Shown here piece after piece: positions 46,105 to 53,158 of a stretch of 64,000 bases of DNA (position 1 is the first letter of the stretch; every line of letters begins with the position of its first letter). The DNA is from an uncultured Polaribacter sp. Its GTDB lineage: Bacteria > Bacteroidota > Bacteroidia > Flavobacteriales > Flavobacteriaceae. The position numbers were made by a program, and so were the translations under genes. The notes beneath the pieces were generated by a model. That model saw only the letters and a list, made by a program, of their open reading frames with translations. It was not told the DNA's origin and did not search any database. The DNA lies in assembly GCF_947497125.1 (NCBI RefSeq), contig NZ_CANMFI010000001.1:186001-250000 (forward strand), given 5' to 3'.

Positions 46105-47337
46105 ATGAACCTTTTGAAGAATAAAATACCCAATAAATTAAAAATATTGAATGACCCTATTTATGGTTTTATTCAAATACCAAATACATTAATTTTTGAT
46201 ATTATAGAACATCCTTATTTTCAGCGTCTCAGAAGAATAACGCAAATGGGGTTTTCTAACTTGGTATATCCTGGTGCTAATCATACCCGTTTTCATCATG
46301 CAATAGGGTGTATGCATTTAATGCAAAAAGCTGTCAATGTTTTAAGGCTAAAACAAGTTGTAATTTCGAAAGAAGAAGAAACAGCCTTGTATGTGGCTAT
46401 TTTATTACACGATATTGGTCATGGTGCTTTTTCTCATGCATTAGAGCATAGTATTGTTAGTGGTATTTCTCATGAAGAGATTTCTTTAAAATTTATGCAA
46501 AAGTTAAATGCCGAGTTTGATGGACAATTATCATTAGCAATTCAGATTTTTGAAGGCAATTATTCTCGTAAGTTTATGTGTCAGTTAATATCTAGTCAGT
46601 TAGATGTAGATCGATTAGACTATTTAAAGCGAGATAGTTTTTATACAGGTGTTACAGAGGGTAATATTTCTTCGGATCGATTAATAGCCATGATGAATGT
46701 TAAAGATGATGCCTTGGTCATAGAGGAAAAAGGAATTTATTCTGTTGAAAAATTTTTAATGGCAAGGCGTTTAATGTATTGGCAGGTTTATTTACATAAA
46801 ACAGGCTTGGTGGCAGAAAACATGTTGGTTAATGTTTTAAAAAGAGCCAAACAATTGGCAGAGCAGGGCAAAGATTTATATGCAAGTACTGCTTTAAAAT
46901 ACTTTTTGTACAACCCAATATCTAAAGTAAATTTTAATGAAGAAACATTACGTAAATTTTCTATTTTAGATGATTATGATATTTTGTCTGCCATTAAAGA
47001 GTGGATGCATCATGAAGATAAAGTACTTTCTACATTGTCTAAAATGATTATTGATAGAAAATTGTTACGTATTGAAATTCAGGAAGATGTATTTACTGAT
47101 TTGCAAATAGAGACCCGTATTAAAAAAGCAATGAAGAAGTTAGATGTTTCTGAAAACGAAGCCCAATTTTTTGTTTTTTCTAAAAAAATAGTGAATCAGG
47201 CGTACCAACAAGACAAGCCTATTTTTATACGTAATAAAAAAGGACAGTTGAAAGATATTGCAAAAGCTTCTGATCAATTAAACATTCAGGCACTCACAAA
47301 TCCTGTTGTTAAACATTTTATTTGCTATCCAAAGTAA
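46105..47337 (+). CDS. HD-domain phosphohydrolase
   Basis: A 410-residue protein of the HD superfamily, similar to the dGTPase/SAMHD1-like group found in many bacteria. The signature residues are FHHAIGCMHL near 68, ILLHDIGHGAFSHALEHS near 105 and QLDVDRLDYLKRDS near 175. It begins KLKILNDPIYGFIQIPN, typical of this family. The substrate is unknown; nucleoside triphosphates are likely. The ATG at 46105 is used; the longer frame from TTG at 46087 is not supported. It is upstream of and co-directional with the lipid A cluster. Confidence 0.9.
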   Translation: MNLLKNKIPNKLKILNDPIYGFIQIPNTLIFDIIEHPYFQRLRRITQMGFSNLVYPGANHTRFHHAIGCMHLMQKAVNVLRLKQVVISKEEETALYVAILLHDIGHGAFSHALEHSIVSGISHEEISLKFMQKLNAEFDGQLSLAIQIFEGNYSRKFMCQLISSQLDVDRLDYLKRDSFYTGVTEGNISSDRLIAMMNVKDDALVIEEKGIYSVEKFLMARRLMYWQVYLHKTGLVAENMLVNVLKRAKQLAEQGKDLYASTALKYFLYNPISKVNFNEETLRKFSILDDYDILSAIKEWMHHEDKVLSTLSKMIIDRKLLRIEIQEDVFTDLQIETRIKKAMKKLDVSENEAQFFVFSKKIVNQAYQQDKPIFIRNKKGQLKDIAKASDQLNIQALTNPVVKHFICYPK

Positions 47338-47368
47338 AAAGAGATTAGCCAAATCACTATAAATTTTA

Positions 47369-47376
47369 TATTTTTG
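47369..47376 (+). promoter_or_regulatory. -7 box directly before lpxD
   Basis: TATTTTTG matches TAnnTTTG fully, and only six bases separate it from the lpxD ATG at 47383, so the transcript may be leaderless. Confidence 0.5.
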
Positions 47377-47382
47377 CATTTG

Positions 47383-48411
47383 ATGAAATTTACAACAAAA
47401 CAAATAGCTACTCTTTTAGATGGCGATATAGAAGGGAATCCGGATGAAGAGGTTTCTACACTTTCTAAAATAGAAGAAGGTAAAAAAGGTTCTTTATCTT
47501 TTTTGTCTAACCCTAAATACAACTCATACTTATACACTACAAATGCATCTATCGTAATCATTAATAAAGACTTTTTATTAGAGAAAGAGATAGATACTAC
47601 GCTGATTAGAGTAGAAAATGCCTACGAGTCTTTTTCTAAATTACTAGCATTTTACAATGAAGTAAAAAATGATAAAGTAGGTGTAGAGCAACCTAGTTTT
47701 GTATCAACTTCAGCTAAAATAGGAACAAACGGGTATTTAGGTGCTTTTTCTTACATAGGAGAAAATGTTGTTATTGGTAATAATGTAAAAATTTACCCGA
47801 ACTCATATATTGGTGATAATACTGTGATAGGCGATAATACAATCATTTTTGCAGGTGTTAAAATATATTCTGAAACAGTGATCGGGAAAAATTGTAAAAT
47901 ACATTCAGGCGTAGTAATAGGCTCTGATGGTTTTGGTTTTGCTCCTGATAATGACGGAGAATATACCGCAATACCTCAAATAGGAAATGTTGTCTTAGAA
48001 GACAATGTAGATATTGGTGCAGCTTCTACTATTGATAGAGCCACACTAGGGTCTACTATCATTAGAAAAGGGGTAAAGTTAGATAATCAAATACAGATAG
48101 CACACAATGTAGAAATTGGCAAGCATACTGTAATTGCCTCACAAACTGGCGTTGCAGGATCTACCAAAATAGGGAGTCACTGTATGATTGGTGGTCAAGT
48201 TGGTGTTGCAGGTCATGTGAAAATAGGTAACAACGTAAAAGTACTTGCGCAATCTGGCGTTACTAAAAACGTTAAAGAGAATCAAATAATTAGTGGTACA
48301 CCTGCTTTTAAAGTTTTAGACTACAATAGAAGTTCGGTGCATTTTAAAAATTTACCAAAAATAGTATCAAAAGTTAATCAACTAGAAATAGAGTTGAGGG
48401 GGAACAAATAA
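47383..48411 (+). CDS. lpxD: UDP-3-O-acylglucosamine N-acyltransferase
   Basis: LpxD adds the N-linked 3-hydroxyacyl chain to UDP-3-O-acyl-glucosamine in lipid A synthesis. The 342-residue protein has the uridine-binding N-terminal domain (KFTTKQIATLLDGDIEG, residues 2-18) and a left-handed beta-helix with hexapeptide repeats (about 110-300), including DGFGFAP near 182 and QIAHNVEIGKHTVIASQTGVAGSTKIG near 235, which carries the catalytic His. The start at 47383 gives the family N-terminus MKFTTKQ. It opens the run lpxD, lpxC-fabZ, lpxA, efp and lpxD-like. Confidence 0.93.
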   Translation: MKFTTKQIATLLDGDIEGNPDEEVSTLSKIEEGKKGSLSFLSNPKYNSYLYTTNASIVIINKDFLLEKEIDTTLIRVENAYESFSKLLAFYNEVKNDKVGVEQPSFVSTSAKIGTNGYLGAFSYIGENVVIGNNVKIYPNSYIGDNTVIGDNTIIFAGVKIYSETVIGKNCKIHSGVVIGSDGFGFAPDNDGEYTAIPQIGNVVLEDNVDIGAASTIDRATLGSTIIRKGVKLDNQIQIAHNVEIGKHTVIASQTGVAGSTKIGSHCMIGGQVGVAGHVKIGNNVKVLAQSGVTKNVKENQIISGTPAFKVLDYNRSSVHFKNLPKIVSKVNQLEIELRGNK

Positions 48412-48418
48412 ATTGAAT

Positions 48419-49810
48419 ATGAGTAAGAAACAAAAAACGATTCAAAAAGAAGTAAGTTTATCTGGTGTTGGTATTCATACTGGTAACACCGTAAATATGA
48501 CTATAAAACCTGCTCCTGTAAATCATGGATTTGCGTTTAGTAGAGTAGATCTAGAGGGTGCACCTATTATTGCTGCAAAAGCAGAGTATGTTGTAAACAC
48601 ACAAAGAGGAACCAATTTAGAGAAAAACGGTGTTCAAATTCAAACTTCAGAGCATGTTTTAGCGGCTGCTGTTGGTTTAGATATCGACAATTTATTAATT
48701 GAATTAGATTCTTCTGAGCCTCCTATTATGGATGGTTCTTCGAAATATTTTATAGAAGCATTAGAAAAAGCAGGCATACAAGAACAAGATGCAGATATAG
48801 AAGAATATGTAGTAAAAGAAATTATTTCTTACAAAGATGAGGCTACTGGTAGCGAGATTATTTTAATGCCTTCTGATGAGTATCAAGTAACCACAATGGT
48901 TGATTTTGGTACAAAAATATTAGGCACACAAAATGCAACACTGCAGAAAATGTCTGATTTTAAAGAAGAGATTGCTGCAGCAAGAACTTTTAGTTTTTTA
49001 CATGAAATTGAAATGTTAATAGAAAATGACCTTATAAAAGGAGGTGATTTAAATAATGCTATTGTTTATGTAGACAAAGAATTGTCTAACGATACGATGC
49101 AAAAATTAAAAAAGGCATTTAACAAAAAAGACATTGCTGTTAAGCCAAACGGTATTTTAGATAACTTAACATTGCATTGGGCAAATGAAGCGGCTAGACA
49201 CAAGTTGTTAGATGTTATTGGCGATTTAGCTTTGGTAGGTATTAGAATTAAAGGAAAAGTAATTGCTAACAAACCAGGACATTTAATTAATACATTATTT
49301 GCTAAAAAATTAGCAAAAATGATTAAGCTAGAAAAAAGAAACAATGTACCTGCATATAACTTAAATGAAACACCTTTGATGGATATTCATCAAATTATGG
49401 ATGTTTTACCTCATAGACCACCCTTTTTACTAATAGACAGAATATTAGAGCTTTCTGATACGCATGTTGTTGGTATGAAAAATGTAACAATGAATGAAAA
49501 TTTCTTTGTAGGGCATTTTCCAGGATCTCCAGTAATGCCAGGTGTTTTACAGGTAGAAGCTATGGCGCAATGTGGTGGTGTGTTGGTTTTAAATACAGTA
49601 CCAGACCCAGAGAATTATCTAACGTATTTTATGAAGATGGATAATGTAAAGTTTAAGCAAAAAGTTTTACCAGGAGATACTGTTATTTTTAAATGCGAAT
49701 TAATAACACCAATTAGAAGAGGTATTTGTCATATGCAAGCCTATGCGTATGCCAATGGTAAATTGGTAGCAGAAGCAGAATTAATGGCACAAATTTCAAA
49801 AATAAAATAA
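48419..49810 (+). CDS. lpxC/fabZ: Bifunctional LpxC deacetylase / FabZ dehydratase fusion
   Basis: One polypeptide of 463 residues joins two enzymes. Residues 1 to about 310 are LpxC, the zinc deacetylase committing UDP-acyl-GlcNAc to lipid A; SEHVLAAAVGLDIDN near 78 carries one zinc His, and HKLLDVIGDLALVG near 260 carries His and Asp ligands. Residues about 320-463 are FabZ, the hydroxyacyl-ACP dehydratase, with HRPPFLLIDRI, then GHFPGSPVMPGVLQVEAMAQ near 360 containing the catalytic His and Glu. This fusion is a known Bacteroidota arrangement. The start at 48419 (MSKKQK) is chosen over GTG/TTG variants upstream. lpxA follows by 2 nt. Confidence 0.95.
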   Translation: MSKKQKTIQKEVSLSGVGIHTGNTVNMTIKPAPVNHGFAFSRVDLEGAPIIAAKAEYVVNTQRGTNLEKNGVQIQTSEHVLAAAVGLDIDNLLIELDSSEPPIMDGSSKYFIEALEKAGIQEQDADIEEYVVKEIISYKDEATGSEIILMPSDEYQVTTMVDFGTKILGTQNATLQKMSDFKEEIAAARTFSFLHEIEMLIENDLIKGGDLNNAIVYVDKELSNDTMQKLKKAFNKKDIAVKPNGILDNLTLHWANEAARHKLLDVIGDLALVGIRIKGKVIANKPGHLINTLFAKKLAKMIKLEKRNNVPAYNLNETPLMDIHQIMDVLPHRPPFLLIDRILELSDTHVVGMKNVTMNENFFVGHFPGSPVMPGVLQVEAMAQCGGVLVLNTVPDPENYLTYFMKMDNVKFKQKVLPGDTVIFKCELITPIRRGICHMQAYAYANGKLVAEAELMAQISKIK

Positions 49811-49812
49811 CT

Positions 49813-50598
49813 ATGAATCAACCATTAGCTTACGTTCATCCCCAAGCAAAAATAGCTAGAAATGTAGTTATAGAGCCTTTTACAACCATTCATAATAATG
49901 TTACTATAGGTTCTGGCACCTGGATAGGATCTAACGTTACCATTATGGAAGGTGCTAGAATAGGTAAAAACTGTAGGATTTTTCCGGGTGCAGTTATTTC
50001 TGCAATTCCGCAAGACTTAAAGTTTGATGATGAAGAGACCACAGTAGAAATTGGCGATAATGTAACTATAAGAGAATGTGTTACTATCAACAGAGGTACT
50101 TCTGATAGAATGAAAACAAAAATTGGAGACAATTGTTTGATTATGGCTTATTGTCACGTAGCGCATGATACTTTTGTTGGTGAAAATTGTATTTTTTCTA
50201 ACAATACAACATTAGCAGGTCATGTAACTATTGGTAACAACGTAGTGCTTGCAGGTATGGTGGCTATTCATCAATTTGCATCAGTTGGTAATCATGCCTT
50301 TGTAACAGGCGGTTCTTTGGTTAGAAAAGATGTACCACCATTTGTTAAAGCTGCAAGAGAGCCACTATCATATGTAGGTATTAACTCTGTGGGATTAAGA
50401 AGAAGAGGTTTTACAACCGAAAAAATTAGAGAAATTCAGAATATTTATAGAATACTATTTCAGCAAAATTATAACTATACACAAGCGATAGATATTATTG
50501 AGGCAGAAATGGAAGCAACAACAGAACGTGATGAAATTGTGCAGTTTATAAAAGACTCGCACAGAGGAATTATGAAAGGTTATTATAAAGCAAATTAA
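49813..50598 (+). CDS. lpxA: UDP-N-acetylglucosamine O-acyltransferase
   Basis: LpxA begins lipid A synthesis by moving a 3-hydroxyacyl group from ACP to the 3-OH of UDP-GlcNAc. The 261-residue protein has the left-handed beta-helix (VHPQAKIARNVVIEPFTTIHNNV onward), with the catalytic His in MAYCHVAHDTFVGENC near 112, and HQFASVGNHAFVTGGSLVRKDVPPFVKAAR near 155. The C-terminal helices carry GINSVGLRRRGFTTEKIREIQNIYR, which binds nucleotide. It is two bases downstream of the fused lpxC-fabZ gene, so translation is probably coupled. It supplies the substrate for LpxC. Confidence 0.94.
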   Translation: MNQPLAYVHPQAKIARNVVIEPFTTIHNNVTIGSGTWIGSNVTIMEGARIGKNCRIFPGAVISAIPQDLKFDDEETTVEIGDNVTIRECVTINRGTSDRMKTKIGDNCLIMAYCHVAHDTFVGENCIFSNNTTLAGHVTIGNNVVLAGMVAIHQFASVGNHAFVTGGSLVRKDVPPFVKAAREPLSYVGINSVGLRRRGFTTEKIREIQNIYRILFQQNYNYTQAIDIIEAEMEATTERDEIVQFIKDSHRGIMKGYYKAN

Positions 50599-50608
50599 AC
50601 ATATAGAA

Positions 50609-51175
50609 ATGGCAACAACTTCAGATATTAGAAACGGATTATGTATTAGGTATAACAATGATATCTATAAAATAGTAGAATTTTTACACGTAAAGCCAGG
50701 TAAAGGCCCAGCTTTTGTAAGAACAAAATTAAAGAGTGTAACCAACGGTAAGGTAGTAGATAATACTTTTCCTGCAGGTAGAAAAATTGATGATGTTCGA
50801 GTAGAAACACATAAATTTCAATTTTTATACAATGATGGCGAGTTTTATCATTTTATGAATGAAGCAGATTATACACAAATTCGTTTGTTAGAAGCTGCTT
50901 TAGACAACCCTGGGTTAATGAAAGAAGGAGAAATAGTAACTATAATTATTAATTCTGAAGATAACATGCCGTTGTCTGTAGAGTTACCAGCAAGTGTAAT
51001 TTTAGAAATAACAGCAACAGAGCCAGGTGTAAAAGGAAATACAGCGACCAACGCAACTAAACCAGCTACTGTAGAAACTGGTGCTTCTGTAAATGTGCCT
51101 TTATTTATTAATGAAGGTGATAAAATTAAAGTAGAAACAACTAAAGGTACTTACCAAGAAAGAATTAAAGAATAA
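50609..51175 (+). CDS. efp: Elongation factor P
   Basis: EF-P relieves ribosome stalling at polyproline stretches. The 188-residue protein has three beta-barrel domains; the tip loop is VKPGKGPAF, with the conserved Lys (about residue 32) that is the modification site in many bacteria. The C-terminal OB domains include SVELPASVILEITATEPGVKGNT and VPLFINEGDKIKVETTKGTY. No modification enzymes (EpmA/B) are in the window. Its position inside the lpx operon is common in Bacteroidota, 10 nt after lpxA. Confidence 0.95.
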   Translation: MATTSDIRNGLCIRYNNDIYKIVEFLHVKPGKGPAFVRTKLKSVTNGKVVDNTFPAGRKIDDVRVETHKFQFLYNDGEFYHFMNEADYTQIRLLEAALDNPGLMKEGEIVTIIINSEDNMPLSVELPASVILEITATEPGVKGNTATNATKPATVETGASVNVPLFINEGDKIKVETTKGTYQERIKE

Positions 51176-51194
51176 TTACTTTTAATAGGTACGT

Positions 51195-52121
51195 ATGAAA
51201 TTTAAAAAAGTACAAACTCTACAACAAATAGCAACACTAATAGATGCAAAATTTATTGGTGATGCTGTTTTTTCTATTTCAGGTATTAATGAAATTCATG
51301 TTGTAGAAAGTGGTGATATTGTTTTTGTAGATCACCCAAAGTATTATGACAAAGCATTAAATTCTGCGGCAACAACGATTCTAATTAACAAAGAAGTTGA
51401 GTGCCCAGAAGGAAAATCATTGTTAATTTCCGAAGATCCTTTTAGAGATTTTAATAAAATAACCAATCATTTTAATCCGTTTATAGCATCAAAAGAAAGC
51501 ATTGCAGATACTGCTGTTATTGGAGAAGGAACAATTATACAGCCAAATGTTTTTATTGGTAACAATGTTGTTATTGGTAAAAATTGTGTCATACACCCAA
51601 ATGTTACTATTTATGATGATAGTATTATTGGTAACAATGTAACGATTCATGCAAATACAGTTTTAGGAGCCGATGCTTTTTATTATAAGAATAGAGCAAC
51701 AGGTTTTGATAAATTAATTTCTGGAGGTAGAGTAGTGTTAGAAGATGATGTAGATTTGGGTGCTTCTTGTACCATTGATAAAGGAGTTACAGGAGATACA
51801 ACCATAGGTAAAGGAACTAAAATAGACAACCAAGTACATGTTGGGCATGATACACGTATCGGAAAAAAGTGTTTAATAGCCTCTCAAACAGGTATTGCAG
51901 GTTGTGTAGTTATAGAAGACGAGGTTACAATTTGGGGGCAAGTTGGTACCAATAGTGGAATTACAATTGGTAAAGGAGCTGTTATTTTAGGGCAAACTGG
52001 TGTTACAAAATCGGTTGCTGGTGGTAAAAGCTATTTTGGAACGCCAATATCAGAATCTAGAGAAAAATTAAAAGAATTAGCTGAAATAAAACGTTTTTTA
52101 AAAGAACGAAAGAAATCTTAA
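51195..52121 (+). CDS. LpxD-like acyltransferase paralogue
   Basis: A 308-residue protein with an N-terminal domain resembling LpxD (VQTLQQIATLIDAKFIGD, residues 6-23) and a hexapeptide beta-helix (about 95-285). It keeps QVHVGHDTRIGKKCLIASQTGIAG near residue 220, with the His at the position of the LpxD catalytic residue. It is shorter than and distinct from the lpxD at 47383. It may acylate a second lipid A precursor or another sugar nucleotide, or act as an LpxD isoform with a different chain length. The exact substrate cannot be read from sequence. It follows efp by 19 nt. Confidence 0.82.
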   Translation: MKFKKVQTLQQIATLIDAKFIGDAVFSISGINEIHVVESGDIVFVDHPKYYDKALNSAATTILINKEVECPEGKSLLISEDPFRDFNKITNHFNPFIASKESIADTAVIGEGTIIQPNVFIGNNVVIGKNCVIHPNVTIYDDSIIGNNVTIHANTVLGADAFYYKNRATGFDKLISGGRVVLEDDVDLGASCTIDKGVTGDTTIGKGTKIDNQVHVGHDTRIGKKCLIASQTGIAGCVVIEDEVTIWGQVGTNSGITIGKGAVILGQTGVTKSVAGGKSYFGTPISESREKLKELAEIKRFLKERKKS

Positions 52122-52149
52122 TTTTCTTTTTTAAAAGACCTAAAAAAGT

Positions 52150-52157
52150 TATTTTTG
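52150..52157 (+). promoter_or_regulatory. -7 box upstream of sucD
   Basis: TATTTTTG matches TAnnTTTG fully, 26 nt before the sucD ATG. No clear -33 TTG. It suggests that sucD has its own promoter within the run. Confidence 0.4.
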
Positions 52158-52183
52158 CATCACAATAAATAAAAAGCAAACCA

Positions 52184-53059
52184 ATGAGTGTTTTAGTAAA
52201 TAAGAATTCAAAAATTATAGTTCAAGGTTTTACAGGTAGTGAAGGTACTTTTCATGCTGGTCAAATGATTGATTATGGAACAAACGTTGTTGGAGGTGTA
52301 ACTCCAGGAAAAGGAGGTCAAGTTCATTTAGGGAAGCCAGTTTTTAATACTGTTTTAGAGTCTGTACAAAAAGTAGGTGCAGATACGTCTATTATTTTTG
52401 TGCCGCCTGCTTTTGCTGCGGATGCAATTATGGAGTCTGCTGATGCAGGTATTAAAGTAATTATTTGTATTACAGAAGGGATTCCTACTGCAGATATGGT
52501 AAAGGTAAAAGCTTACATAGATGGTAAAGATTGTAGATTAGTTGGGCCTAACTGTCCGGGTGTAATTACACCAGATGAAGCTAAAGTTGGTATTATGCCA
52601 GGTTTTATCTTTAAAAAAGGTAAAGTAGGGATTGTTTCTAAATCAGGTACATTAACTTATGAAGCTGCAGACCAAGTTGTAAAACAAGGTTTTGGTATTA
52701 CTACTGCAATTGGTATTGGTGGAGATCCTATTATTGGAACTACTACTAAAGAAGCAGTAGAGTTGTTAATGAATGATGCAGATACAGAGGCAATTGTAAT
52801 GATTGGTGAAATTGGTGGAAACCTAGAAGCTGAAGCAGCTAAATGGATTAAAGCTGATGGAAATAGAAAGCCAGTTGTAGGTTTTATTGCTGGTCAAACA
52901 GCTCCTGCAGGTAGAACAATGGGTCATGCAGGTGCCATTGTTGGTGGAGCAGATGATACTGCACAAGCAAAAATGAAAATTTTAGCAGAAAACGGAATTC
53001 ATGTAGTAAGTTCTCCAGCAAAAATAGGAGAGATGATTGCTAAAGTTCTAAAAAAATAA
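52184..53059 (+). CDS. sucD: Succinate-CoA ligase alpha subunit
   Basis: SucD forms, with SucC, the ADP- or GDP-linked succinyl-CoA synthetase of the TCA cycle. The 291-residue protein carries the CoA-binding fold ([24 protein letters not shown] near residue 10) and the [20 protein letters not shown] segment near 120. The phosphohistidine lies in [13 protein letters not shown] near 245. The beta-subunit gene is not in the window. It lies next to lipid A genes rather than with the aconitases at 32-38 kb, and a strong terminator follows. Confidence 0.95.
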   Translation: MSVLVNKNSKIIVQGFTGSEGTFHAGQMIDYGTNVVGGVTPGKGGQVHLGKPVFNTVLESVQKVGADTSIIFVPPAFAADAIMESADAGIKVIICITEGIPTADMVKVKAYIDGKDCRLVGPNCPGVITPDEAKVGIMPGFIFKKGKVGIVSKSGTLTYEAADQVVKQGFGITTAIGIGGDPIIGTTTKEAVELLMNDADTEAIVMIGEIGGNLEAEAAKWIKADGNRKPVVGFIAGQTAPAGRTMGHAGAIVGGADDTAQAKMKILAENGIHVVSSPAKIGEMIAKVLKK

Positions 53060-53101
53060 ATATCATATTAAACTGTTAAAGTTTAAAAATAAAATAGTTT
53101 T

Positions 53102-53138
53102 AAATCCGTTGAATTTGTAAATTCAACGGATTTTTTAT
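53102..53138 (+). terminator. Terminator of sucD
   Basis: AAATCCGTTGAATT (53102-53115) pairs with AATTCAACGGATTT, followed by a T run; about 14 bp. Confidence 0.9.
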
Positions 53139-53158
53139 TTCAACTTAAATTAATAACT

